Source: Candidatus Geohydrothermomicrobium daggyaiense (lineage in GTDB: Bacteria > Actinomycetota > Geothermincolia > Fen-727 > JACVIW01). Taken from it: a stretch of DNA of 7,569 bases. The stretch spans positions 1 to 7,569 of the forward strand of contig JACVIW010000111.1 in the NCBI GenBank assembly GCA_015711695.1. Reading direction: 5' to 3'. Positions 1 through 6,403 of this stretch are shown piece by piece. The notes beneath the pieces were generated by a model. The model ran no database searches. It was not told the origin of the DNA and saw only the letters and a program-made list of their open reading frames with translations. The position numbers and the translations under genes are program-made. Positions within the stretch are counted from its first letter, which is position 1; each line of letters begins with the position of its first letter.

Positions 1-2
1 GG

Positions 3-1199
3 TTTTCCGGGAAAGAAATCGATCTTGAATTTGTTGTCTCGCCAGAGGATTTTACTGTTAATCCCGAAAACTGTAACAGGGAAGCAACCGTTCCAGACTT
101 TCCTCCTGAAGAGGAAGGCAGAATTTACTCTGAGATAAGGCGTACTCCGCTGCTTCCTGAGAAGCCAACCCCAAAGAGGTATACGTTTGAGAACTTTGTA
201 GTGGGCAAAGGGAATAGATTTGCTTATTACGCGTCTTTAATGGTTGCCGAAGCTCCGGGCCAGAACTATAACCCCCTATTCATATACGGAGGGACAGGTT
301 TGGGTAAGACTCATCTCCTCTTGGCAATAGAGGATTACGCCAAGAGACTTAACCCCCTCATACGCGTAAAATACGTGCAGACCTCAACTTTTATAGATGA
401 ATTCATAAAAACGATCACTCTCAAGAAAGACAGGAGCGCCTTCGACCATAAATACATACAAAACAAAATCGTTCTTTTCGACGACATCCAGGCTCTAGGA
501 GGAACGGATGCAACACAGCACAAGTTCTTCGACATATTCAATCTTCTTTACTCTTCTAACAGTCATATCGTTCTGTCTAGTGACAGACCGCCGCGAGAAA
601 TCCCTCATCTTTCAGACCGCATCCAATCACGATTTGAGGGTGGTCTGAACGTTGATATCGCTCCACCTGACCTTGAAACAAGGGTTGCGATTCTCTGGAT
701 GAAATCAAAAGCGGAAGGCGTTGAAATACCGGATGACGCGATGCTCTACATCGCCTCAAAGGTCGAGTCAAATATCCGTACCCTCGAAGGCCTATTTCTA
801 CGCGTGGTCGCTTCCGCAAGGCTTTATGGAACAAAGATTGATCTTGCGATGGTACAGGAAGTTTTAAAAGACCAGGTTCCTGAGACTGAGAGCAGGCTAT
901 TGCCAACGATCGAATTAATACAAAATCTCGTTTCCGATTATTACGGAATCTCACGTGGGGAGCTTATCGGCACCAGCCGCTCAAGAAATCTCGTCCACGC
1001 ACGGCAGGTGGCGATGTACCTTTGTAGAGATCTCACCAATGAGACGCTCATATCCATAGGATCCAGTTTCGGTGGGAGAGACCACAGCACCGTCCTCCAC
1101 TCATGTAAGAAAGTTGAGGACATGATTAAGGAAAGCAAGGATATCCTTCACGAAGTCAATGAATTAACTAACAAAATAAACAGGGCGTGCTGCGCTTAA
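3..1199 (+). CDS. dnaA: Chromosomal replication initiator protein DnaA (5' truncated by window)
   Basis: DnaA is the AAA+ ATPase that binds 9-bp DnaA boxes at oriC, melts the adjacent AT-rich DNA and starts helicase loading; it also regulates its own transcription. The open frame runs from base 3 without a stop, giving 398 codons; the first part of domain I lies outside the window. The visible start is the end of domain I followed by an acidic, proline-rich linker (about 60-165). The AAA+ core opens with YTFENFVVGKGNRF. Walker A (GGTGLGKT) is at 288-311 and Walker B (VLFDD) at 471-485; LSSDRPP, with the sensor I residues, follows. Domain IV ends with the DnaA signature helix-turn-helix (FGGRDHSTV, about 1068-1094). 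The GTG at 201 is an internal valine (FVVGK), not the start. Terminator codon is TAA. A 375-bp spacer separates it from dnaN. Confidence 0.98.
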   Translation, partial: FSGKEIDLEFVVSPEDFTVNPENCNREATVPDFPPEEEGRIYSEIRRTPLLPEKPTPKRYTFENFVVGKGNRFAYYASLMVAEAPGQNYNPLFIYGGTGLGKTHLLLAIEDYAKRLNPLIRVKYVQTSTFIDEFIKTITLKKDRSAFDHKYIQNKIVLFDDIQALGGTDATQHKFFDIFNLLYSSNSHIVLSSDRPPREIPHLSDRIQSRFEGGLNVDIAPPDLETRVAILWMKSKAEGVEIPDDAMLYIASKVESNIRTLEGLFLRVVASARLYGTKIDLAMVQEVLKDQVPETESRLLPTIELIQNLVSDYYGISRGELIGTSRSRNLVHARQVAMYLCRDLTNETLISIGSSFGGRDHSTVLHSCKKVEDMIKESKDILHEVNELTNKINRACCA

Positions 1200-1248
1200 G
1201 GCTTGATTCTCATTTTTTCAACTCTCCCAGCAAGCTGACCGGTAAGCC

Positions 1249-1257
1249 TGTGGATAG
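1249..1257 (-). promoter_or_regulatory. DnaA-box-like site, minus orientation
   Basis: TGTGGATAG on the + strand reads CTATCCACA on the minus strand, one mismatch from TTATCCACA. It is the only box of the group in this orientation and the one nearest dnaA. Confidence 0.45.
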
Positions 1258-1367
1258 CTTTTTCACTAATGCTGAACAATAACTTTTTTAACTTCTATTA
1301 ACACATATAAAGAATCCGGGAGCCCTTTACTTTTTTTGGATTGAAAATTTCCTTTATTTTCCCAGCT

Positions 1368-1376
1368 TTATCAACA
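1368..1376 (+). promoter_or_regulatory. DnaA-box-like site
   Basis: TTATCAACA has one mismatch to TTATCCACA. It lies directly downstream of the T-rich stretch 1328-1360 that could serve as an unwinding element. Confidence 0.45.
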
Positions 1377-1511
1377 CCGTATTAACACACCTTACCCTAC
1401 TAAAAATCGCGTTCCGTAGCCGCCAAGAACGTTTTTTCTCCAGTTTTCAAGATTTCCACATTCCCTACTCCTAATACAAATAAGAATATATCTTCTTCTC
1501 CCCTCACGCAC

Positions 1512-1520
1512 TTTTCCACA
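1512..1520 (+). promoter_or_regulatory. DnaA-box-like site over the dnaN promoter
   Basis: TTTTCCACA has one mismatch to TTATCCACA. It sits where a -35 element would be expected relative to the TATAAT at 1534-1539. If DnaA binds here, it could modulate dnaN transcription; that regulatory role is inference from position only. Confidence 0.4.
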
Positions 1521-1533
1521 CCTGAGTTTGGTA

Positions 1534-1539
1534 TATAAT
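1534..1539 (+). promoter_or_regulatory. Putative -10 element of the dnaN promoter
   Basis: A perfect TATAAT lies 35 bp before the dnaN ATG. No good TTGACA-like -35 is seen at 16-18 bp spacing; the -35 zone instead overlaps a DnaA-box-like site. Transcription would begin near 1546 and give a short leader. dnaN, recF and dciA follow without gaps and are probably transcribed together. Confidence 0.5.
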
Positions 1540-1574
1540 TTCTGCTATCCGGTATAACCACAGGGGGAATTGAA

Positions 1575-2669
1575 ATGAAAGTATCCTGCGAAAGAGAAAA
1601 ACTCAACAACCTCATTCAGACAGCATTAAGAGCAGTATCCGCGAGAGTGACAATGCCGATTCTTTCAGGAGTACTCCTTGCCGCAAACAATGATACTTTC
1701 TCTGTTTGTGCCACGGATCTTGAACTCGCAATTAAAGCGAGTGCGAATGCCAACGTCGAATCGGAAGGTTCTGTGGTAGCATCGGGGAGATTAATTGGGG
1801 AAATAGTAAAAAACATGCCTGAGGGAGTGATTTATTTGGAGAGTAGCGAGAAAGCTTTAACTATCTGGTCAGATCGTGGCACTTTTACTATAAAAACAAT
1901 GTCCCCGGAGGATTTTCCTGCAATTCCTGACTGGGAAGGAGAGGAAGCTTTTAGCGTTGGAAGCCGGGAGTTTCAGACTGCAGTCTCTCAAACCTCTCGA
2001 GCATCTTCTAATGACGACAAAAGGCCTGTGCTAACGGGTTCCCTGGTTGAAAAAAACACAAAGGAAGGAAAGATGAGGATTGTGGCTACTGACAGCTACA
2101 GATTGGCATGGGCAGAATTCGAAGTTCAGGGCAACCTGAATGCATGGGAAGACTGTATTATACCGACAAAATCACTTACTGAAGTCGCGAGGATCGCTTC
2201 AGGGCACGGCGACACAATCCAGGCAAGAATTTATGAAAGACAGGCGATGTTTCGAGTAGACAACATGACGGTTAGAAGCATTATGATTGAAGGCCAGTTT
2301 CCACGGTACAAGCAACTTATTCCTAAGGGTGAAAAAACGGTGGTAGTGGGACAAAAGTCTGACCTTGTTGCCGCTGTTAAGCGGGCGCTGATTCTTGGTC
2401 ATAATCTCAGGGTGACTATAGAAGGGGACACCTTGATCATAAAAGCGGAGACACCAGATGTAGGCGAGTCGAGTGAGACGGTCGCTGTACAGGTTAAGGG
2501 CGCCCAAATGGAAGTCGGTTTTAACGGATTTTATCTGCTTGACGGCATTTCCGCCGTTGAAGGAGACGAGGTAGAAATAGGTCTGGATGATCCCCAGAAG
2601 CCCGGGATCATACGAGCTCCTGGCGAAAGTTCTTACACGTATATACTTATGCCTATGAGGCTTCGTTGA
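1575..2669 (+). CDS. dnaN: DNA polymerase III beta subunit (sliding clamp)
   Basis: DnaN forms the ring-shaped homodimer that encircles DNA and tethers DNA polymerase III and many clamp-binding repair proteins to the template. The protein is 364 aa, the normal length for three clamp domains of about 120 aa each (roughly 1-118, 125-245, 246-364). Family features visible include the N-terminal MKVSCER start, VTMPILSGVLL near residue 27, TDLELAI near residue 48, FPAIPDW near residue 115, a TDSYRLAW segment in domain 2, FPRYKQLIP in the linker to domain 3, and the C-terminal MPMRLR that forms part of the protein-binding cleft. The ATG start has a strong ribosome-binding site, AGGGGG at 1562-1567, seven bases upstream. 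The stop is TGA. recF starts three bases later in the same frame. Confidence 0.98.
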   Translation: MKVSCEREKLNNLIQTALRAVSARVTMPILSGVLLAANNDTFSVCATDLELAIKASANANVESEGSVVASGRLIGEIVKNMPEGVIYLESSEKALTIWSDRGTFTIKTMSPEDFPAIPDWEGEEAFSVGSREFQTAVSQTSRASSNDDKRPVLTGSLVEKNTKEGKMRIVATDSYRLAWAEFEVQGNLNAWEDCIIPTKSLTEVARIASGHGDTIQARIYERQAMFRVDNMTVRSIMIEGQFPRYKQLIPKGEKTVVVGQKSDLVAAVKRALILGHNLRVTIEGDTLIIKAETPDVGESSETVAVQVKGAQMEVGFNGFYLLDGISAVEGDEVEIGLDDPQKPGIIRAPGESSYTYILMPMRLR

Positions 2670-2672
2670 CAG

Positions 2673-3785
2673 TTGTACGTAGAGAGGCTGCACCTCGTAA
2701 ATTTCAGAAACTACAGAGAAATAACCCTCGACCTGGGAGAAGGTGTTAATCTCGTAATTGGTCAAAACGGGCAGGGCAAAACAAACCTTCTAGAGGGGCT
2801 CTTTTTTATTTCCCGCTTTAGAGGCCGCCCTTTCTCGAAAATAACTGATCTTGTTCAACAGGGACAGCCATATTTTGCCGTTGGAGCAGTAATATGCTCC
2901 TCGGTGAGAAAAGTGAAAATCAGCGCAATGTTTGGGCGGGGAGTAAGAAAGATAATTCTTGATGGATCCGAAAAAGAAAGCGTTTCGGCTGTCAGGGGGA
3001 TTCTGAAGGCGGTGATGTTTTCACCAGAGGATATTAATCTGATATCGGGCGAACCATACCTGCGACGATCTTTCTTAGACTCCACAATTGAGCTTGTTGA
3101 CCCTGTCTACGTGACCAAAAAATTAGCGTACAAGCGCGCACTTCTCCAAAGAAACGCGGTACTATCGAAGTGGGAAATACGGGGCAACGCGCTCAGCGCA
3201 GCCTTGGAGCCATGGAACATTGCGCTGGCAGAATGCGGGACTTACCTGATGGAGAAAAGGCGGGATTTTCTATTACTTGCGGAGCAGGTCTTGCGAAAAG
3301 AGTACGCAATCCTTTCGGGAGCTGAACAGGATATCTCTATATCCTATGCCTCTTCGGTTGCGAGGCAGAGCTGGGAGGAGACCATGGCTGTGAGCAAGGA
3401 AGCATTTCTAAACTCGCTGAATAAAAATATTCAAGAGGACGTTAAAGCGCGGTGCACAACAATTGGGCCGCACAGGGATGACTTCATCCTTATGGTATCA
3501 GGAAAAGACGCAAGGCGGTTCATGTCGCAAGGAGAGAGAAGAACCGCAGCGTACTGCCTTAGGACGGCTGAAGCCAGATACATATTCGACAAAACAGGCG
3601 AAAAGCCAGTTCTCTTACTTGATGATGTGATGTCCGAGCTGGACAGTGGCAGGGTGAAAAGATTCGCTCGAAGCAGCTTTTTTGTGGAACAGGTCTTTAT
3701 CACGGATACCAGTTTGGACAGGGCTTGCGAATTCCCTATTTCGAGGGTAATTGAAGTTGAGAGAGGCACGGCTCGTGTTGGGTGA
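2673..3785 (+). CDS. recF: DNA replication and repair protein RecF
   Basis: RecF is an SMC-like ABC ATPase that binds single/double-strand DNA junctions and, with RecO and RecR, helps load RecA at gaps and stalled forks. The protein is 370 aa, the usual length. It begins with the family-typical MYVERLHLVNFRNY. Walker A (GQNGQGKT) is at residues 30-37, the ABC signature (SQGERR) at residues 285-290, and Walker B (VLLLDD, residues 313-318) is followed by the D-loop region SELD. The TTG start is well fixed: it follows the dnaN stop by one codon (CAG), it gives the standard RecF N-terminus, and GAGG at 2657-2660 inside dnaN can serve as ribosome-binding site. Coupling to dnaN translation is likely. 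The stop is TGA, and the 3' end overlaps dciA. Confidence 0.97.
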   Translation: MYVERLHLVNFRNYREITLDLGEGVNLVIGQNGQGKTNLLEGLFFISRFRGRPFSKITDLVQQGQPYFAVGAVICSSVRKVKISAMFGRGVRKIILDGSEKESVSAVRGILKAVMFSPEDINLISGEPYLRRSFLDSTIELVDPVYVTKKLAYKRALLQRNAVLSKWEIRGNALSAALEPWNIALAECGTYLMEKRRDFLLLAEQVLRKEYAILSGAEQDISISYASSVARQSWEETMAVSKEAFLNSLNKNIQEDVKARCTTIGPHRDDFILMVSGKDARRFMSQGERRTAAYCLRTAEARYIFDKTGEKPVLLLDDVMSELDSGRVKRFARSSFFVEQVFITDTSLDRACEFPISRVIEVERGTARVG

Positions 3786-4092
3786 AGTCGAAAGAATCGG
3801 GGACATAATCAGGAAATCGCGCTTCCCTGGCCGGCGAGAGGGCAAAGCTACGATCGAATACCTTAGATATTTCTGGGAAGGAATTGCTGGGGAGAGGCTT
3901 GCACGTCATAGCCGTCCTTCGAGGTTAAGGAAAAAGACGCTGACAGTTGTGGCTGACGGCCCAGCCTGGGCGAGTGAGTTTTCTGCGTCCGCTCAAAGCG
4001 TCCGCGCGGCTATAGACGCGACTTTAGGGAAAGGTGTCGTCGAAAAAATAAGGGTCCTAAGCGGGAAGGTGGACGTGGGTAAAAGTGAGTGA
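3775..4092 (+). CDS. dciA: DciA / DUF721 family protein, probable replicative helicase loader
   Basis: DUF721 proteins, now DciA, interact with the DnaB replicative helicase and assist its loading in the many bacteria that lack DnaC or DnaI loaders. The short product (105 aa) has the family core: W34 and the GIAGERLARHS segment (residues 36-46), followed by a beta-strand-rich KKTLTVVADGPAWASEF region with W65. This matches the KH-like fold of the family's conserved domain. The gene overlaps the end of recF by 11 bases, pointing to translational coupling. I chose GTG 3775 because GAGAGG (3761-3766) lies eight bases upstream. TTG 3778 is also possible, and the frame could start at TTG 3751, adding eight residues. 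The stop is TGA. The family assignment is firm; the helicase-loading role is inferred from characterised relatives. Confidence 0.88.
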   Translation: MLGEVERIGDIIRKSRFPGRREGKATIEYLRYFWEGIAGERLARHSRPSRLRKKTLTVVADGPAWASEFSASAQSVRAAIDATLGKGVVEKIRVLSGKVDVGKSE

Positions 4093-4243
4093 TGCTCGCG
4101 GCCGAGAAGTCTAAAGGTTAGCTTGGTGCAGAGGAGAAAAATATATCGGGGCGAGAGCGAGATGCCTTCCGTTAAATTTCTAGGAGGGAAGAAACGAAAC
4201 AGAAAAGCAATCGTTGTAGTCATGATTAAGCAAACCGAGCAAT

Positions 4244-4278
4244 AAGGGCTAAGGAAAGCTCTTGTAGGGCGATTTTTT
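4244..4278 (+). terminator. Weak candidate intrinsic terminator after dciA
   Basis: AAGGGCT (4244-4250), a six-base loop and AGCTCTT (4257-4263) can form a seven-bp stem with one G-U pair. The T-run comes nine bases after the stem instead of directly after it, so termination would be inefficient at best. The position between dciA and the gyrB promoter fits. Confidence 0.25.
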
Positions 4279-4285
4279 ACGTAAA
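4276..4285. repeat. Perfect 10-bp palindrome upstream of gyrB promoter
   Basis: TTTACGTAAA is self-complementary and ends 27 bp before the -10 hexamer, just upstream of the -35 zone. It could be a regulator half-site pair, but palindromes of this length in AT-rich DNA also occur by chance. Confidence 0.25.
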
Positions 4286-4309
4286 TAATGCGTTTTCTGA
4301 AACACCTAA

Positions 4310-4318
4310 TGGTATAAT
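4310..4318 (+). promoter_or_regulatory. gyrB: Extended -10 promoter for gyrB
   Basis: TGG followed by a perfect TATAAT (4313-4318) forms an extended -10 element (TGnTATAAT), which can compensate for the lack of a recognisable -35 box here. Transcription would begin near 4325, leaving a leader of about 90 bases before the TTG start. Confidence 0.6.
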
Positions 4319-4370
4319 TTATATGAAGAAATTTCCCTCGGTTCGTTCGTTTTAAACCGGGAATGCCAGG

Positions 4371-4390
4371 TAAAAATACGGGTATTTTTA
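4371..4390 (+). repeat. Perfect inverted repeat in gyrB leader
   Basis: TAAAAATA (4371-4378) and TATTTTTA (4383-4390) are perfect complements around a CGGG tetraloop, ending ten bases before the ribosome-binding site. A longer imperfect pairing, CCCTCGGTT (4335-4343) with AACCGGG (4355-4361), lies just upstream. As RNA the AU-rich stem is weak and lacks a following U-run, so it is not a good terminator. It could affect translation or mRNA stability, or act as a DNA operator. Confidence 0.4.
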
Positions 4391-4399
4391 TGTCATCGG

Positions 4400-4406
4400 C
4401 GAGGTG
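4400..4406 (+). promoter_or_regulatory. gyrB: Ribosome-binding site deciding the gyrB start
   Basis: CGAGGTG contains GAGG (4401-4404), eight bases before TTG 4413. An upstream in-frame GTG at 4404 overlaps this site and would have no ribosome-binding site of its own, so the TTG is preferred. Confidence 0.65.
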
Positions 4407-4412
4407 TTTGTC

Positions 4413-6332
4413 TTGGCGAAAGAAGATAATGCTAACTACTATGAGGCTGAGAGCATAGAAGTTTTCGAAGATATTGAGGCCGTAAGAAAAAGGCCCGGGA
4501 TGTACATTGGATCGACCGGGCTCAGGGGGCTTCACCACCTGGTTTATGAAGTTGTTGACAACAGCATAGACGAGGCGATGGCGGGCTTTTGCACAAAGAT
4601 CCACGTAGTCCTCGAGAAAGACGGCTCGGTTACAGTCTGCGACAATGGGAGGGGTATACCCGTTGGCGAGATCCAGCAATTCAAGAAGTCGGCAGTGGAA
4701 GTTGTTATGACCAAGCTTCACGCTGGTGGTAAGTTTGGTACTGGCGTGTACAAAGTAGCCGGAGGGCTTCACGGGGTTGGTGTCTCCGTTGTCAACGCGC
4801 TTTCAGAATGGCTCGAAGTTGAGGTTGGTCGCAATGGTCGGAGGTACTGGCAGCGGTATGAAAGGGGTAAACCTGTTACGGGTCTGGAAAATGTTGGCGC
4901 AACGCGGCAAACGGGTACGGTGGTTCGATTTAAGCCCGATCCGGAGATATTTGAGGAGCTTGATTTCAAGTTCGAGACGTTAAGCCAGAGAATGAGAGAA
5001 GTCGCATATCTAAACGCGGGGCTGGAAATCCTTCTTGAAGACAGAAGGACGGACGGCGAACCCCTGGTTGAGAGATACAAATACAGCGGCGGAATAGTTG
5101 ATTTCGTCAGGTTCCTGAACTCTTCCAAAGAGGCAATCCATAAAAAGATTATCCATATTAAAGGCTACAGGGATGATGCCGAGGTTGAAATAGCCATCCA
5201 ATACAATAGCGGTTATCTTGAAAACGTTTTCACATTCGCTAACAACATAAACACCCACCAGGGAGGGACTCATCTTATAGGCTTCAAGGCGGCACTCACG
5301 CGCACAATAAACGAGTAGGCAAGGAACAACAACCTTATAAAGGATAAAAACGGAGGCCTGAGCGGCGAGGACGTAAGAGAAGGGCTTACGGCGGTAGTAA
5401 ATTTGAAGATAAGAGAACCCCAGTTCGAAGGTCAGACAAAAACGAGGCTCGGGAATCCGGACGTGAAAGGCTTCGTTGAATCCACTGTTAATATCAAACT
5501 TGCCGAATTTCTGGAGGAAAATCCGGGAGAAGCGCGGAGTATTGTCAACAAGGCTCTCACTGCAATGAGGGCGAGAAACGCCGCCCGACAGGCGAGGGAG
5601 CTTGTGCGCAAGCAGAGCATACTCGAGAGCACATCTCTGCCCGGGAAACTCGCCGATTGTTCGGTAAGGGACCCGGAGGTGTGTGAGATATTCATCGTTG
5701 AGGGTGACTCGGCTGGCGGCTCAGCGAAACAGGCTCGCGATAGAAGCTTTCAAGCGATTCTCCCCCTGAGAGGCAAAATACTGAACGTCGAGAAGGCAAC
5801 CCCGAACAAAGTCTTCGGTTCGCAGGAAATACAGGCGCTTATTACCGCTATCGGCACAAACGTCAGGGATGATTTCGATATAAGCAAAGCAAGGTACGGC
5901 AAGGCAATCATCATGACAGACGCGGACGTCGACGGCGCTCACATCAGGACACTACTGCTGACGTTCTTTTATCGATACATGCCTGATCTCATTGAAAGCG
6001 GGTATGTATATATCGCCCAACCGCCGCTCTACAGAGTCACATTTGGTAAAGAGCATGTATATGCATATTCCGAAGAGGAGTTAGACAGAATTTTGAGGGA
6101 AAACGACGGTAAGAAGGCTGTTATACAGAGGTTTAAAGGGCTTGGTGAAATGAACCCCGATCAATTGTGGGAGACCACCATGGACCCTGATCGCAGGAAC
6201 CTCCTGAAGATAACCATCGAGGACGCCGTTGCCGCAGACAGGATATTCAGTATTCTGATGGGCTCAGATGTTGAGAACAGGAGACACTTCATTCAAAAGC
6301 ACGCCAGGAACGTGAGATTCCTTGACGTATAA
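4413..6332 (+). CDS. gyrB: DNA gyrase subunit B, interrupted by one in-frame TAG codon
   Basis: GyrB is the ATPase and TOPRIM subunit of the A2B2 type IIA topoisomerase that introduces negative supercoils. Reading through the TAG gives 639 residues, a standard length. The GHKL ATPase domain holds E46, D49 and N50 (EVVDNSIDEA), DNGRGIP at 77-83, and GGKFGTGVYKVAGGLHGVG. The transducer domain carries the QTK loop lysine at 343. The TOPRIM domain has EGDSAGG from E430 and DADVDGAH from D503, with PLRGKILNVEKA between them. The tail includes RFKGLGEMNPDQLW. Codon 302 (5316-5318) is TAG, in the transducer domain, where homologues have tyrosine. The 28 codons between the TAG and the next possible start (TTG 5403) still match GyrB consensus. 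Termination there would leave 301 residues without QTK loop or TOPRIM, hence no gyrase. TTG 4413 is the start, giving MAKED; the terminal stop is TAA. Confidence 0.95.
5316..5318 (+). other. gyrB: In-frame amber (TAG) codon within gyrB
   Basis: The codons run AAC GAG TAG GCA AGG AAC, so the protein reads N-E-stop-A-R-N where GyrB homologues typically read N-D/E-Y-A-R-K. There is no frame change: 4413 and 6332 are joined by one frame. One base substitution from TAT or TAC would produce it. I see no strong RNA structure directly downstream; CCTT/AAGG (5333-5343) forms only a four-bp stem. Sequencing error, real nonsense mutation, amber suppression and UAG reassignment all remain possible. Confidence 0.95.
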
Positions 6333-6387
6333 TCCCGGCGCTCATCCGTTCGCTTAAGCAACTCGCCAGGATTGACGAATCAAGAAT

Positions 6388-6395
6388 AAAGGGAG
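6388..6395 (+). promoter_or_regulatory. gyrA: Ribosome-binding site deciding the gyrA start
   Basis: AAAGGGAG ends eight bases before TTG 6404. The other in-frame candidates, GTG 6395 and TTG 6398, overlap or abut this site, so TTG 6404 is the best start. Confidence 0.6.
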
Positions 6396-6403
6396 TGTTG
6401 ATA

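Larger units (their letters stand above)
1200..1574. other. dnaA-dnaN spacer, candidate oriC / DnaA-binding region
   Basis: This 375-bp gap holds no convincing gene. It is AT-rich with T-runs, and on the + strand C greatly exceeds G (I count about 67 C to 24 G over 1321-1560), the reverse of the purine-rich coding strands either side. It contains five DnaA-box-like 9-mers. Three are one mismatch from TTATCCACA: 1249-1257 (TGTGGATAG, minus orientation), 1368-1376 (TTATCAACA) and 1512-1520 (TTTTCCACA). Two have two mismatches: 1452-1460 and 1554-1562. A 10-bp direct repeat TATTAACACA occurs at 1296-1305 and 1380-1389. In many bacteria oriC lies beside dnaA, often between dnaA and dnaN, so origin function is plausible. 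No perfect consensus box is present, and the region upstream of dnaA, the other usual site, is not visible. Confidence 0.55.
4093..4412. other. dciA-gyrB spacer with gyrB promoter and leader
   Basis: This 320-bp gap contains no gene I can support. The first half is purine-rich and includes only a 27-codon ATG frame (4162-4245) with a basic product and no recognisable family. A weak stem (4244-4250 with 4257-4263, one G-U pair) is followed nine bases later by six T residues (4273-4278). The rest holds an extended -10 promoter (4310-4318) and the gyrB leader with a perfect inverted repeat. The spacer and its own promoter suggest that gyrB-gyrA is a transcription unit separate from dnaN-recF-dciA. 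Confidence 0.6.

Noticed and set aside
201..1199. dnaA starting at GTG 201
   Set aside because: The upstream frame from base 3 is open and encodes the DnaA linker and the start of the AAA+ domain, so this GTG is an internal valine.
1232..1263. Possible terminator after dnaA (AAGCT ... AGCTTTTT)
   Set aside because: Only five base pairs with an 18-base loop; too weak, and it overlaps a DnaA-box-like site.
1313..1342. AATCC ... GGATT inverted repeat around a T-run in the dnaA-dnaN spacer
   Set aside because: Five-bp arms with a 20-base loop and the T-run inside the loop do not make a terminator or a convincing operator.
1400..1615. Minus-strand 71-codon frame across the spacer and dnaN start
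   Set aside because: It overlaps the dnaN ribosome-binding site and start antisense, and the product has no recognisable features.
2199..2765. A 188-codon minus-strand open frame over dnaN and recF
   Set aside because: It is a shadow of dnaN codon structure with no domain and lies opposite conserved sequence.
4092..4121. ATG overlapping the dciA stop, giving nine codons before a TAG, extendable if TAG were read as sense
   Set aside because: Even with readthrough the product is under 30 residues with no recognisable homology, so it gives no support for UAG decoding.
4162..4245. Short + strand frame of 27 codons starting ATG in the dciA-gyrB spacer, basic product
   Set aside because: No family resemblance, no clear ribosome-binding site, and a length expected by chance. 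It is not ribosomal protein L34 despite its basic residues.
3993..4772. A 259-codon open frame on the minus strand spanning the dciA 3' end, the spacer and the gyrB 5' end
   Set aside because: It is antisense to two clearly conserved genes, has no recognisable domain, and has a composition expected from the complement of coding DNA.
5403..6332. A separate gene starting at TTG 5403 encoding only the GyrB C-terminal half
   Set aside because: The 28 codons between the TAG and 5403 match the GyrB consensus, no ribosome-binding site precedes 5403, and the frame is continuous with the upstream half. One interrupted gene is the better explanation.
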